A stretch of DNA of 47,799 nt from Sediminicola sp047612485 (GCA_047612485.1 JBLGAT010000010.1:1-47799); one strand, 5' to 3'; positions 7,201 to 16,889 are shown, counted from the stretch's first letter. Numbers and translations are program-made. The notes: generated by a model from the sequence alone, not told the origin.

Positions 7201-8667
7201 TTATTTTTTTAATACCCAGGTGTCCTTGGATCCTCCTCCTTGTGAAGAATTTACAATTAGATTTCCTTTCTTAAGCGCAACTCTTGAAAGTCCTCCCTTT
7301 AGCACAAACTCTTTTTTGTTGCCCAATAAAGTAAATGTTCTTAGATCCACATGTCGTTGCTCAAACGATTCAGTATCATCGATATAGGTTGGGTGAACGG
7401 AAAGGGACATTATGGGTTGGGCAATATACTTTCTTGGATGTTCCTTAATTTGTGCCTGTACTTCTTTAATTTCCTCTTTGGTAAGCCTATTGCCAATGGA
7501 GATACCATAACCACCGGCTTCATCTACGGGCTTTATCACCAGTTCATGGATGTGTTCCAAAACATATTTTAGTTCATCGGGTCGACTACAGTGATAGGTG
7601 TGCACATTGTTCAGTATAGGTTCTTCATCCAAATAATACTTAATGATCTGGGGCATATAGGTATACACCGCCTTATCATCTGCGACTCCAGTTCCAGGAG
7701 CATTAGCCAAACAAACATTCCCTTTTATATAGGCTGCAAAAAGGCCTGGGACCCCAAGGGAGGAATCTGCCCTAAATTCAAGAGGATCCAGAAATTGGTC
7801 ATCTACCCTTCTGTAGATCACATCTACTTTGATGGGCCCGCGAATGGTCTTCATGTATACAAAATCATTTTCCACGAACAGGTCACGTCCTTCCACCAAT
7901 TCAACACCCATTGCTTTTGCTAGATAGGAATGCTCATAATAAGCTGAATTGTACATCCCAGGGGTAATCACCACACAGTTGGGAACATCTACTCCTTGAG
8001 GCTTTACACTTTCCAGTATTTCAAGCAGGTTTTCGGCATAGTTGGTAACAGTATGGGTTCTATAATGGTTGAACACCCCAAATAGGGCCCGTTTAAGGGC
8101 GGTTCGGTTGCATATTACATAACTTACTCCTGAAGGGCACCTGATATTATCTTCCAATACATAATATTGGCCATCGGAATGTTTTATGATATCCGTACCA
8201 GAGATGTGGTTGTAAACTCCTCCAGGTGGATCAACCCCGATCATTTGGTGCAGGTAATTTACAGAAGAACTGATAAGATCCAATGGCACGATCCCATCTT
8301 TGATGATTTTTTTATCGTGGTAGATATCCCATAAAAAAAGATTTAAAGCTTTACTCCTTTGAATGGCACCCCGTTCTATTATATCCCACTCATCAGGATC
8401 TATGATTCTTGGAAAAAGATCAAATGGAAATATTTTCTCCTTTGTGTCATGATCCCCATAGACTTGAAATGTAATCCCTTGATTAAAAAAGGATGACTTG
8501 GCCTTGTTGTTCAATTGTACATAATCATTGATGGAGTGGTTTCCATAAAGGTCAAACAACTTTTGATAAACATTTTTGGTAGTACCAAGGGTGTCAAAAA
8601 CTTCATCAAAGAGGTCAGGGTTGTTAATATAAGAGGAGAAAATGGGTTTTTTTATATTCGAGATCAT
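7201..8667 (-). CDS. Circularly permuted type 2 ATP-grasp protein (DUF404/DUF407)
   Basis: The product has 488 residues from ATG 8667 (an upstream TTG at 8682 would add five). Diagnostic segments are VDPPGGVYNHISGTDI, DGQYYVLEDNIRCPSGVSYV, LANAPGTGVADDKAVYTYMP and VIKPVDEAGGYGI, which carry the nucleotide- and metal-binding parts of the rearranged ATP-grasp fold. The C-terminus SSQGGGSKDTWVL is also typical. ATP-grasp enzymes form an acyl-phosphate and join it to an amine, so a peptide-like product is likely, but no substrate is known. It is the first gene of a three-gene operon with the alpha-E and transglutaminase genes. Confidence 0.9.
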   Translation of the reverse strand: MISNIKKPIFSSYINNPDLFDEVFDTLGTTKNVYQKLFDLYGNHSINDYVQLNNKAKSSFFNQGITFQVYGDHDTKEKIFPFDLFPRIIDPDEWDIIERGAIQRSKALNLFLWDIYHDKKIIKDGIVPLDLISSSVNYLHQMIGVDPPGGVYNHISGTDIIKHSDGQYYVLEDNIRCPSGVSYVICNRTALKRALFGVFNHYRTHTVTNYAENLLEILESVKPQGVDVPNCVVITPGMYNSAYYEHSYLAKAMGVELVEGRDLFVENDFVYMKTIRGPIKVDVIYRRVDDQFLDPLEFRADSSLGVPGLFAAYIKGNVCLANAPGTGVADDKAVYTYMPQIIKYYLDEEPILNNVHTYHCSRPDELKYVLEHIHELVIKPVDEAGGYGISIGNRLTKEEIKEVQAQIKEHPRKYIAQPIMSLSVHPTYIDDTESFEQRHVDLRTFTLLGNKKEFVLKGGLSRVALKKGNLIVNSSQGGGSKDTWVLKK

Positions 8668-8860
8668 ATACCAAATTTTCAATAAGATACTCCATTTTAG
8701 TCAATTGGATATATTAATTAATTAGATTACCTACATAATTACCTTTTACATAATATGTGTATATGAATTTTATGAATTAAGGAATATCAACATAAAAATA
8801 CCAAGAGATAATAATGTTTGAACCATTTTACATAAATTTAGAACTTCAATTATTAGTACT

Positions 8861-11278
8861 ATGAAATACCTTTTTAAGATTACTGTTGTCTTCCTTATCG
8901 CGACAACCCTATCAACTGCACAATTTTCCGAAAAAAGTAAAAGTTTCAAGAAGTATGAAGGCCTCTTTTCCTTCTACTATGATCAAGGTAATGATAAGGT
9001 GTTCATGGAGGTTTCTGATCTGAACAAAGAATTCCTATATGTATATTCCCTTAGTAGCGGAATTGGGAGCAATGACTTGGGTCTGGACCGAGGTCAATTG
9101 GGAAATGAACAAGTGGTCTACTTTAAAAGGGCTGGCAATAAACTGCTCTTGGTACAGCCCAATTTAAAATATAGGGCCATAACGGAGAATGCCTTGGAGA
9201 AAAAATCAATAGAGCAAGCATTTGCCAAATCCGTATTGTTTGGATTTAAAATTGAAGAGGAAAAAGAGGGACGTTTTATCATTGACATGACCGATTTTTT
9301 GATGCAGGACGTTCATGGGGTCGCTTTAAAGCTAAAGGAGAAGAAACAAGGGAATTATAGTTTGGATAAAAGCAAAAGTGCCATTGACCTGGAACGCACA
9401 AGGGCATTCCCTAAAAATGTGGAGATGGATATTATTTTAACCTTTACAGGAGTAGTAGCGGAAAAAGCCAAACTCTTGGAAGACGTCACCCCCAATACCA
9501 AGATAGTAACGGTATCCCAGCATCATTCATTTATAGAATTGCCGGACAATGGATATAAAAAAAGGGAATTCGATCCCAGAAGTGGCTCCTATCCCTTTTC
9601 ATATTACGATTACGCCACCCCGGTTCAAGAGCCCATATTAAAACAGTTTGTCACGCGCCACCGCTTGGAGAAAAAAGATCCCTCAGCGGCCGTGAGTGAG
9701 GCTGTGGAACCCATTATCTATTATTTGGACAACGGTACCCCTGAGCCCGTACGATCTGCGCTATTGGAAGGTGGTAAATGGTGGAACCAAGCCTTTGAAG
9801 CCATTGGCTTTAAAGATGCTTTTCAATTGAAAATACTCCCAGATGATGCCGACCCTTTGGATGTCCGTTATAATGTGATCCAATGGGTGCATAGGTCTAC
9901 TAGGGGGTGGAGTTATGGAAGTAGCATTACCGATCCCAGGACGGGAGAAATTATGAAGGGGCACGTAAGTTTGGGGAGCTTGCGCATTAGGCAGGATTTT
10001 TTAATAGCCCAGGCGTTGATGAACAAGCCATTCGCAGAACGTGATGACAATTATCAAGAGCTTTTGGAACTGTCATTGGCTAGAATTAGGCAGTTATCGG
10101 CACATGAGATTGGCCACACCCTTGGTTTTGCACATAATTTTGCTGCAAGTACCAATGATAGGGCCTCGGTAATGGATTATCCACACCCGCAATTTTCGGT
10201 AAAAAATGGAGAAATAGATTTTTCCAAAGCCTACGCTACCGGGATTGGCGCGTGGGATAAGGTTATAGTAGCTTATTCTTATTCCCAATTACCGGATGAC
10301 AGTAACGAAAGGGAGGCGCTCAATGCCATAATGACCGATGCACAAAATAAGGGCTTGCGATACATTTCGGATTCGGATGCAAGACCGGAAGGCGGGGCCC
10401 ATGTTTTAGGGCATTTGTGGGACAATGGAAAAGCAGCAAGTGATGAACTCATAGATATGTTGGAAGTCAGAAAGGTAGCCATAAACAATTTTTCAATGGA
10501 TAATATAAGAACGAACGAGCCCAATTCTGTATTAGAGGATGTTTTTGTGCCCTTATATTTCTTCCATAGGTATCAGACAGAAGCTGTTGCAAAGGTCATA
10601 GGCGGTTTGGATTATAATTATACGGTTAAAGGTGATGGCCAACTAACGGTACAAACTGTAGATCGAAATTTACAGGAAAATGCCCTAATGAGTATCTTAA
10701 AAACTATGGATGCCCAAGTTATAGCAATACCTAAAGGGAAATTGTCTTTATTTCCCCCAAGGGCCATTGGCTATAATAGGACAAGGGAATCTTTTAAGGG
10801 AAAAACAGGTGTTTCTTTTGATGCCTTATCGGCACCTGAGACGGCCGCGGATATGACATTGAAACTAGTATTGCATCCCGAACGGGCATCGCGACTTATT
10901 CAACAAAAAAGTTTAGAGCCTACCAATTTGGGATTACAGGAAGTATTGGACGTTTTGGTAAAGGGCACCATATTTTATAGCCCGAAGGACCCTTATATAA
11001 ATGAAGTGCAACAATCCATCAATTTTAGGGTATTGTTCCATATCATGAATCTGGCTGCACACGATAAGGTACACCCACAAGTGAATGCCATTGCAAGTAA
11101 CAAATTGATGGATATTAAATCAGAATTGGTCTCTAAATCCAGGGATGCGATCAGTAGGGAAATGGTTCGCAGAATTGATGATTTCTACAACCATCCAGAA
11201 CAATTCAAAGTGATTCCAAGTCAGGCTATCCCCGATGGATCACCCATAGGTATGGATTGTTTGGAGTATACAAATTAA
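8861..11278 (+). CDS. Secreted zinc metalloprotease, DUF5117/DUF4953 type
   Basis: The 805-residue precursor has a signal peptide (about 1-20, ending TLSTA/Q). The gluzincin/metzincin-like motif is HEIGHTLGFAH, with His415, Glu416, His419 and His425, so this is the extended HExxHxxGxxH of metzincins. The N-terminal half (about 25-280) matches the DUF5118/DUF5117 arrangement in which YDxG-type strands precede the catalytic part. The C-terminal third lacks a clear sorting domain, so it is probably periplasmic or outer-membrane-associated. It presumably degrades proteins or peptides for nutrition. Its 5' region (8668-8860) separates it from the divergent ATP-grasp operon and shows no confident promoter. 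The next gene starts 16 bases after its stop. Confidence 0.85.
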   Translation: MKYLFKITVVFLIATTLSTAQFSEKSKSFKKYEGLFSFYYDQGNDKVFMEVSDLNKEFLYVYSLSSGIGSNDLGLDRGQLGNEQVVYFKRAGNKLLLVQPNLKYRAITENALEKKSIEQAFAKSVLFGFKIEEEKEGRFIIDMTDFLMQDVHGVALKLKEKKQGNYSLDKSKSAIDLERTRAFPKNVEMDIILTFTGVVAEKAKLLEDVTPNTKIVTVSQHHSFIELPDNGYKKREFDPRSGSYPFSYYDYATPVQEPILKQFVTRHRLEKKDPSAAVSEAVEPIIYYLDNGTPEPVRSALLEGGKWWNQAFEAIGFKDAFQLKILPDDADPLDVRYNVIQWVHRSTRGWSYGSSITDPRTGEIMKGHVSLGSLRIRQDFLIAQALMNKPFAERDDNYQELLELSLARIRQLSAHEIGHTLGFAHNFAASTNDRASVMDYPHPQFSVKNGEIDFSKAYATGIGAWDKVIVAYSYSQLPDDSNEREALNAIMTDAQNKGLRYISDSDARPEGGAHVLGHLWDNGKAASDELIDMLEVRKVAINNFSMDNIRTNEPNSVLEDVFVPLYFFHRYQTEAVAKVIGGLDYNYTVKGDGQLTVQTVDRNLQENALMSILKTMDAQVIAIPKGKLSLFPPRAIGYNRTRESFKGKTGVSFDALSAPETAADMTLKLVLHPERASRLIQQKSLEPTNLGLQEVLDVLVKGTIFYSPKDPYINEVQQSINFRVLFHIMNLAAHDKVHPQVNAIASNKLMDIKSELVSKSRDAISREMVRRIDDFYNHPEQFKVIPSQAIPDGSPIGMDCLEYTN

Positions 11279-11293
11279 AATTATAACTATATT

Positions 11294-12316
11294 TTGGAAA
11301 TAAATTTGATAAGTGATACGGTCACAAAACCTACACCGGGAATGTTGGATGCGATGATGTCAGCAAAAGTAGGGGATGATGTTTTTAAGGCGGATCCCTC
11401 CGTCAATGCCTTGGAAGAAAAGGTAGCGGCCATGTTTGGGAAGGAAGCAGCCCTTTACTTTCCCAGTGGCACCATGACCAACCAAGCGGCCATAAAGTTG
11501 CACACACAGCCTGCGGAACAGTTAATCTGCGATAAATTTGCCCATGTCTATAATTACGAGGGCGGGGGCATTAGTTTTAACAGTGGGGTATCCTGTAAAT
11601 TGGTAGACGGCCATAGGGGTATGATGACGGCTGCTCAAGTGGAAGCCTCTATTAATCCTCCAGATTTTTATCACAGTCCCTTGACTTCTTTGGTATGCGT
11701 TGAGAATACCACCAATAAGGGTGGTGGAGCCTGTTGGGATTTTGAAGAATTACGGAAGATCAGAAAGGTATGTGATGCCCACGGACTTGCCTATCACTTG
11801 GATGGCGCCAGGTTATGGAATGCTTTGGTCGCAAAAAATGAAACCCCTAAACAATATGGGGAATTGTTCGATACTATTAGTGTTTGTCTTAGCAAAGGGT
11901 TGGGATGTCCTGTCGGCTCCGTTTTGGTGGGCGACGCATCACTGATTCATAAAGCCCTTCGGGTGCGCAAAGTATTGGGGGGTGGGATGAGACAGGCTGG
12001 TTTTTTAGCGGCGGCTGGGATCTATGCACTGGACCATCAGTTGGAGCGTTTGGCCGAAGACCACAAAAAAGCCAATGACATTGGTGCATTGCTCAACCTT
12101 TTATCATTTATTAAAAAGGTAGAACCCATTGAAACGAATATCATAATTTTTGAGATCGATGAGGCCCATATGAGCGCCGAAACTTTTGTACAAAAATTAA
12201 AGGATAGAAATGTGCATTTAATTGGAATGGGGCAAGGAAAATTGCGAATTGTAACTCATCTGGATTATTCCGATGATCAACACGTGGAGTTTCTAAAGAT
12301 ATTAAAAAGCTTATAG
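11294..12316 (+). CDS. ltaE: Low-specificity L-threonine aldolase, TTG start
   Basis: This 340-residue fold-type I PLP enzyme cleaves L-threonine and L-allo-threonine to glycine and acetaldehyde. It shows the opening LISDTVTKPTPGML, the PSGTMTNQ segment (57-64), HLDGARLWNA (Asp170 and Arg173) and SKGLGCPVGS with the PLP lysine Lys201. No ATG lies between the previous stop and the conserved N-terminus, so the start must be TTG at 11294 (or a rarer codon such as ATT at 11291). It follows the metalloprotease gene by 16 bases, probably in the same transcript. Its 3' end overlaps the convergent YegP-like gene by six bases. Confidence 0.9.
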   Translation: MEINLISDTVTKPTPGMLDAMMSAKVGDDVFKADPSVNALEEKVAAMFGKEAALYFPSGTMTNQAAIKLHTQPAEQLICDKFAHVYNYEGGGISFNSGVSCKLVDGHRGMMTAAQVEASINPPDFYHSPLTSLVCVENTTNKGGGACWDFEELRKIRKVCDAHGLAYHLDGARLWNALVAKNETPKQYGELFDTISVCLSKGLGCPVGSVLVGDASLIHKALRVRKVLGGGMRQAGFLAAAGIYALDHQLERLAEDHKKANDIGALLNLLSFIKKVEPIETNIIIFEIDEAHMSAETFVQKLKDRNVHLIGMGQGKLRIVTHLDYSDDQHVEFLKILKSL

Positions 12317-12634
12317 TTCTGGCATATTGGAAATGGTATCGAAATAGGTTATCAAATTTTTGATGCCGTTTTCCATTCCGGCCTCGGAACTATAAAATTG
12401 ACTGGAACCAATCAACTGGCCCTCCTTGTTTTTTAACTGGAATAGAAACTTGCCGCTGTGATCTGTTTTGCGTTCAAAAATTTTTCTTTCATTAATGGAT
12501 GCCTGCAGATATGCAACCGATTTTTTAATATCCTCCAAATTTGAAAAATCAATACTTTCCAAAATTGTATTTCCAGCCGAAGTGTTTACCCTAAATCGGT
12601 AGGTGTTTTCATTATGTTTTTTAATCTCTATCAT
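12311..12634 (-). CDS. YegP family protein (DUF1508)
   Basis: The 107-residue protein is made of two DUF1508 repeats. The first has YRFRVNTSAGNTILES (about 11-27) and the second has FLFQLKNKEGQLIGSSQFYSSEAGMENGI (about 63-92), the usual F-x-L-K-x-x-N-G-x-x-I-G-S-S pattern. The family is small, cytoplasmic and of unknown function, and is often induced under stress. It ends inside the threonine aldolase gene on the opposite strand, an overlap of six bases. Confidence 0.85.
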   Translation of the reverse strand: MIEIKKHNENTYRFRVNTSAGNTILESIDFSNLEDIKKSVAYLQASINERKIFERKTDHSGKFLFQLKNKEGQLIGSSQFYSSEAGMENGIKNLITYFDTISNMPEL

Positions 12635-12750
12635 AAACGATTTGGCTATTTATTAAAAATACTAAACTTTTAGCTGTCTTCTTTTATTTGAAACCAAAAT
12701 ACTTTTTGGCAAAACGTTCCAAAAGATACATGTACTCGGTAGTCAAACGT

Positions 12751-13203
12751 TTAATTATACGTATTCATTAAGGCAACGTATGGCTGTATATCTCCGTTCA
12801 TGCGGTACCCAGAAAGTTCGTCAAGTACTTCCCCACGAGAGTTTATTATTTTAATGAGCGGAAACACTCCTTTCTTATTCAATTTTGGCAATAATTGTTT
12901 GTTATGAGCCATTTGGGACTTAGAAATGGAATTGCTGCTCCTTGGGATATCTATATACAAGAGAACATAGTTATTGGAAAGTATCTTAAACTCTGAAGTC
13001 TCGAAAAAATCTTTTTTGAGCATTTTACAGGGCGGACACCAATCACTGCCCGTAAAGTATACCAAAATATTTTGTTTATCCCTTTTGGCAGTTTCCAGGG
13101 CACTGTCATAATCGGTTTTCCAATATCCTTGTTCAAAAATAGAAGTATTTTCTTGGGCCCCTATAAAAAAAGGCAACATAAAAAGGACTATGAAACACTT
13201 CAT
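12751..13203 (-). CDS. Secreted thioredoxin-like protein
   Basis: From ATG 13203 the product has a signal peptide (MKCFIVLFMLPFFIGAQ), then a thioredoxin fold with the redox motif WCPPC in VYFTGSDWCPPCKMLKK. An ATG 21 bases upstream would add seven polar residues before the signal, so the shorter start is preferred. It probably acts as a periplasmic disulfide reductase or exchange protein. The reading frame closes at NTYN, yet about 22 sensible codons continue in another frame to 12684, so the C-terminus may have been changed by a small indel. The gene sits 35 bases behind ybaB on the same strand. Confidence 0.8.
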   Translation of the reverse strand: MKCFIVLFMLPFFIGAQENTSIFEQGYWKTDYDSALETAKRDKQNILVYFTGSDWCPPCKMLKKDFFETSEFKILSNNYVLLYIDIPRSSNSISKSQMAHNKQLLPKLNKKGVFPLIKIINSRGEVLDELSGYRMNGDIQPYVALMNTYN

Positions 13204-13238
13204 ATATATTTTTTTTGGTTGCATGAAGGTAATGATAC

Positions 13239-13565
13239 TTATTTAAGGAAAGCATCCATGCCAGGAATATTGGGCATTCCTTCTTTTGCTACCGCCGCAA
13301 GCTCAGCTTCGTTTACTTCCGTGGCCTTTTCTATTGCCTTGTTCAAGGTAAGAATAAGATAGTCTTCCAATTGTTCCTTGTCCTTAAGTAAACTGTCATC
13401 AATGTTAATGGCCCTGATTTTTCTATTGGCAGTGATGGTTACTTTTAAAAGGTCATCCGATGATTTCTCCTCTAGGGAAACATGGTTCAATCTTTCCTTG
13501 GTGGCTTTTACCTTTTCTTGGGTTTCTTTTAATTTCCCCATCATTCCCATTAAATCTCCAAACAT
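13239..13565 (-). CDS. ybaB: YbaB/EbfC nucleoid-associated protein
   Basis: The 108-residue protein opens MFGDLMGMMGKLKETQEKV, typical of the EbfC/YbaB family. A helix (about 10-35), a central sheet (VTITANRKIRAINIDDSLL) and a C-terminal helix ending PNIPGMDAFLK follow. Members bind DNA as dimers in the cytoplasm. An upstream TTG (13592) is in frame, but a TAATTTTG box at 13590-13597 overlaps it, so the ATG at 13565 is the likely start. The usual dnaX and recR partners are not adjacent here. Confidence 0.85.
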   Translation of the reverse strand: MFGDLMGMMGKLKETQEKVKATKERLNHVSLEEKSSDDLLKVTITANRKIRAINIDDSLLKDKEQLEDYLILTLNKAIEKATEVNEAELAAVAKEGMPNIPGMDAFLK

Positions 13566-13589
13566 AATTTCGTTTTTTTTATTCGTACT

Positions 13590-13597
13590 CAAAATTA
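13590..13597 (-). promoter_or_regulatory. Predicted -7 box of ybaB promoter
   Basis: The minus strand reads TAATTTTG, matching TAnnTTTG, 25 bases before the ybaB ATG at 13565. It lies in the 51-base gap shared with the divergent oligopeptidase B gene, so the two promoters must overlap or nearly so. Confidence 0.4.
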
Positions 13598-13616
13598 CTA
13601 AATTGTCCTGACAATC

Positions 13617-15764
13617 ATGATTTTTAAAAGACTCTTGGGAAAAAAGGAATTATTTTTTTTATTAAGTATTAGCTTTGCAGCTTCTTGTCAAAATAACAGA
13701 AAGGAAATGGTGGAAATAAAAGCTCCAATCGCAAAGAAAATTCCAACAGAACTTGTAAAGCATGGGGATGTTAGGATTGATGATTATTATTGGTTTAACG
13801 ATAGGGAAAACCCTGAGGTGATTGCCTACTTGGAACAGGAAAATACATATTACCATGAACAGACCGCGCATACGAAAGAATTTCAAACCACCCTTTTTGA
13901 GGAAATGAAATCCCGAATCAAGGAAGATGATTCTTCGGTGCCCTTTAAGCAGAATGGATATTGGTATTTTACCAGATATGAAAAGGATAGGGATTATCCC
14001 ATATATGCCAGACGAAAAGGTGCGGAGGACGCTCCCGAAGAAATTATGTTCGACTGTAACCTTTTGGCGGCAGGGCACGATTATTTTAGTTTGGGGGGAT
14101 TGGCCATAAGCACCAATAATAACCTTGCTGCCTTTGGTGTGGACACCGTTTCCAGAAGACAATACCACCTGCAGGTGAAAAACTTAAAAACTGGGGAAAT
14201 ATATCCCGATAAAATTGAAAATACCACGGGTGGCGCTGTTTGGGCAAATGACAATAAAACCTTGTTTTATGCAAAGAAGGACCCCATTACCCTTCGTTCG
14301 GATAAAATTTATAGGCACATACTTGGAACTCCTTCCGAAAATGATGTGCTCGTGTTTCATGAGGACGATGAAACCTTCAACACTTATGTTTACAAATCAA
14401 AATCAAAGAAATACATTATCATAGGTTCCGCGAGTACTCTAACTTCTGAATACCAATTTCTTGAGGCCGACAACCCAGTTGCTGAATTTAAGATGTTCTC
14501 TTCAAGGGAAAGAGGATTGGAATATTCCATTGCCCATTATGACAATTACTTTTATGTGATGACCAATAAAGATGGGGCCACCAATTTCAAATTGATGATT
14601 GTGGACGAGCAGAATACAACTTCCAATAATTGGAAGGAGTTTATTTCCCACAGGGAAAATGTACTTTTGGAAGATGTTGATATTTTTAAGGACTATTACA
14701 TATTGTCGGAACGTGAAAATGGGCTAAATCAATTAAAGATTACCAGATGGGACAATAGCGAAACCTACTATTTGCCTTTTGATAATGAAACCTATACCGC
14801 TTATGTCAGTACCAATCCAGATTTTGATACCGAAATTGTAAGATACGGATACAACGCTCTCACCACTCCTAGTTCTATCATTGACTTTAATATGAGGACC
14901 AAGGAAAAAGTGGTCAAAAAAGAACAGGAGGTTCTCGGAGGAAATTTCGATAAGGAGAATTACAGGTCTAAACGGGTTTGGGCCACGGCTCAAGACGGGC
15001 TTAAAATTCCAATTTCTATGGTTTACCATAAGGATACCAAGTTAGATGGCACCAGTCCCTTATTGCAATACGCCTATGCCTCGTATGGGTATACTTTGGA
15101 CCCATCGTTCTCAACGGTACGCTTGAGTCTTTTGGATAGAGGCTTTATTTATACCATTGTACACGCCAGGGGAGGGGAGTATCTTGGAAGAAAATGGTAC
15201 GAGGATGGAAAATTGTTGAAGAAAAAAAATACGTTTACAGATTTTATTGATGCCTCTAAATTTTTAATTGCCAATAAGTTTACCAGCAAGGAACATCTTT
15301 ATGCCGAAGGTGGCTCGGCAGGAGGTTTGCTCATGGGTGCAATAGTGAACATGGCACCGGAATTATATAACGGGGTCATTGCAGCTGTACCCTTCGTTGA
15401 TGTGGTCACAACAATGTTGGACGAATCCATACCTTTAACCACAGGAGAGTATGACGAATGGGGAAATCCGAATGAAAAGGAATATTACGAGTATATAAAA
15501 TCATACTCCCCATACGATAATGTTACCACTCATGATTATCCCAATATGTACGTAATTACAGGGTTACATGATTCCCAAGTGCAATATTGGGAACCTGCCA
15601 AGTGGGTTGCCAAGCTTAGGACACATAAAACGGACAATAATTTATTATTGTTGGATATTAACATGGAAGCGGGTCACGGTGGTGCTTCAGGGCGATTTGA
15701 GTCCCTTAAGGAAGTAGCAAAGGAATATGCTTTTTTATTAGATTTAGAGGGTAAAATTGATTAG
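13617..15764 (+). CDS. ptrB: Oligopeptidase B-like S9 serine peptidase, probable lipoprotein
   Basis: The 715-residue product has an N-terminal beta-propeller (about 70-430) and a C-terminal alpha/beta hydrolase domain with the full triad: Ser567 in GGSAGG, Asp652 in GLHDSQ and His687 in AGHGG. The acid-rich DESIPLTTGEYDEWGNP region is typical of oligopeptidase B, which cuts short peptides after Arg or Lys. A hydrophobic leader with FAASC (Cys24) suggests lipoprotein processing. The fit to the lipobox is fair for Bacteroidota, and would put the enzyme in the periplasm or outer membrane. It diverges from ybaB. Confidence 0.88.
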   Translation: MIFKRLLGKKELFFLLSISFAASCQNNRKEMVEIKAPIAKKIPTELVKHGDVRIDDYYWFNDRENPEVIAYLEQENTYYHEQTAHTKEFQTTLFEEMKSRIKEDDSSVPFKQNGYWYFTRYEKDRDYPIYARRKGAEDAPEEIMFDCNLLAAGHDYFSLGGLAISTNNNLAAFGVDTVSRRQYHLQVKNLKTGEIYPDKIENTTGGAVWANDNKTLFYAKKDPITLRSDKIYRHILGTPSENDVLVFHEDDETFNTYVYKSKSKKYIIIGSASTLTSEYQFLEADNPVAEFKMFSSRERGLEYSIAHYDNYFYVMTNKDGATNFKLMIVDEQNTTSNNWKEFISHRENVLLEDVDIFKDYYILSERENGLNQLKITRWDNSETYYLPFDNETYTAYVSTNPDFDTEIVRYGYNALTTPSSIIDFNMRTKEKVVKKEQEVLGGNFDKENYRSKRVWATAQDGLKIPISMVYHKDTKLDGTSPLLQYAYASYGYTLDPSFSTVRLSLLDRGFIYTIVHARGGEYLGRKWYEDGKLLKKKNTFTDFIDASKFLIANKFTSKEHLYAEGGSAGGLLMGAIVNMAPELYNGVIAAVPFVDVVTTMLDESIPLTTGEYDEWGNPNEKEYYEYIKSYSPYDNVTTHDYPNMYVITGLHDSQVQYWEPAKWVAKLRTHKTDNNLLLLDINMEAGHGGASGRFESLKEVAKEYAFLLDLEGKID

Positions 15765-15848
15765 TCTCAAAAAAAAAATTAATTTTGCCAATGAAACTTT
15801 ATTAAACTACTATCAAAAGATTAATAGTTTCTAACTTAGAAAACCTTT

Positions 15849-16889
15849 ATGGAAAATAAGATAAACGCTTACAACAACGTCCTAGAACTCATAGGAAACA
15901 CCCCTCTCATCAAACTAAATAAAATAGCAAATGGTCTTACAGGCAACTTTTATGCAAAAGTAGAAGCATTTAATCCAGGGCATTCTTCAAAGGACAGAGT
16001 AGCCGCTTATATTATTGAGGATGCCGAAAGAAAGGGTATCCTTACAAAGGACAGTATCATTATAGAAACTACTTCAGGGAATACTGGCTTCAGTATCGCC
16101 ATGGTGAGTATCATTAAAGGCTATGAATGTATTCTTGCGGTAAGCTCAAAGTCGTCCAAAGATAAAATAGATATGCTACGGTCTATGGGTGCTAAAGTTT
16201 ACGTGTGCCCTGCCCATGTAAGTGCTGATGACCCAAGATCCTATTATGAAGTGGCTAAAAGATTGCATAACGAGGTAAAGGGTTCCATTTATATCAACCA
16301 ATATTTTAACGAATTAAATGCCGAAGCCCATTATCGCAGTACGGGTCCAGAAATTTGGAACCAGACCAATGGCCATATTACCCATTTGGTTGCCAGTAGT
16401 GGAACAGGTGGTACCATTTCGGGTACCGCAAGTTATTTAAAAGAAAAAAATCCGAATATAAAAATAATTGGCGTGGATGCCTTTGGATCAGTATTGAAAA
16501 AATATCATGAGACCAGAGAATTTGATGCCAATGAAATTTACCCTTACAGAATTGAAGGTTTGGGTAAAAATTTAATTCCATCCGCTACCAATTTTGATGT
16601 TATTGATAAATTCATCAAGGTAACTGATGAGGAGAGTGCCCATACTGCCAGGGAAATATCTAGAACTGAAGGCATGTTCGTAGGATATACAAGTGGGGCG
16701 GTTATGCAAGCAGTGAAACAATTGGACGAAGAAGGGGAATTTGGCAAAGACAGTAATGTTGTAGTAATCTTTCCAGACCATGGTTCAAGGTACATGAGTA
16801 AAATATACAGTGACCAATGGATGGAGGACCAAGGTTTCTTTGATACTAAACATGAATCCGAACCACAAGAAATACAATACATAAAATAA
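15849..16889 (+). CDS. capA: Probable cysteate synthase for capnine synthesis (CBS/cysteine-synthase fold)
   Basis: The 346-residue fold-type II PLP enzyme has Lys48 in NPGHSSKDR, the asparagine loop TSGNTG (75-80) and the phosphate-binding SSGTGGT. It resembles cystathionine beta-synthase but lacks the haem and CBS regulatory domains. In gliding Bacteroidota a close CBS relative (CapA) makes L-cysteate from O-phosphoserine and sulfite, the first step to the sulfonolipid capnine, and works with a C-acyltransferase (CapB). The homologue of that second enzyme is the next gene, 127 bases downstream. The assignment rests on family plus context. A plain cysteine synthase or CBS is the alternative, and substrate choice cannot be read with certainty from sequence. 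Confidence 0.7.
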   Translation: MENKINAYNNVLELIGNTPLIKLNKIANGLTGNFYAKVEAFNPGHSSKDRVAAYIIEDAERKGILTKDSIIIETTSGNTGFSIAMVSIIKGYECILAVSSKSSKDKIDMLRSMGAKVYVCPAHVSADDPRSYYEVAKRLHNEVKGSIYINQYFNELNAEAHYRSTGPEIWNQTNGHITHLVASSGTGGTISGTASYLKEKNPNIKIIGVDAFGSVLKKYHETREFDANEIYPYRIEGLGKNLIPSATNFDVIDKFIKVTDEESAHTAREISRTEGMFVGYTSGAVMQAVKQLDEEGEFGKDSNVVVIFPDHGSRYMSKIYSDQWMEDQGFFDTKHESEPQEIQYIK

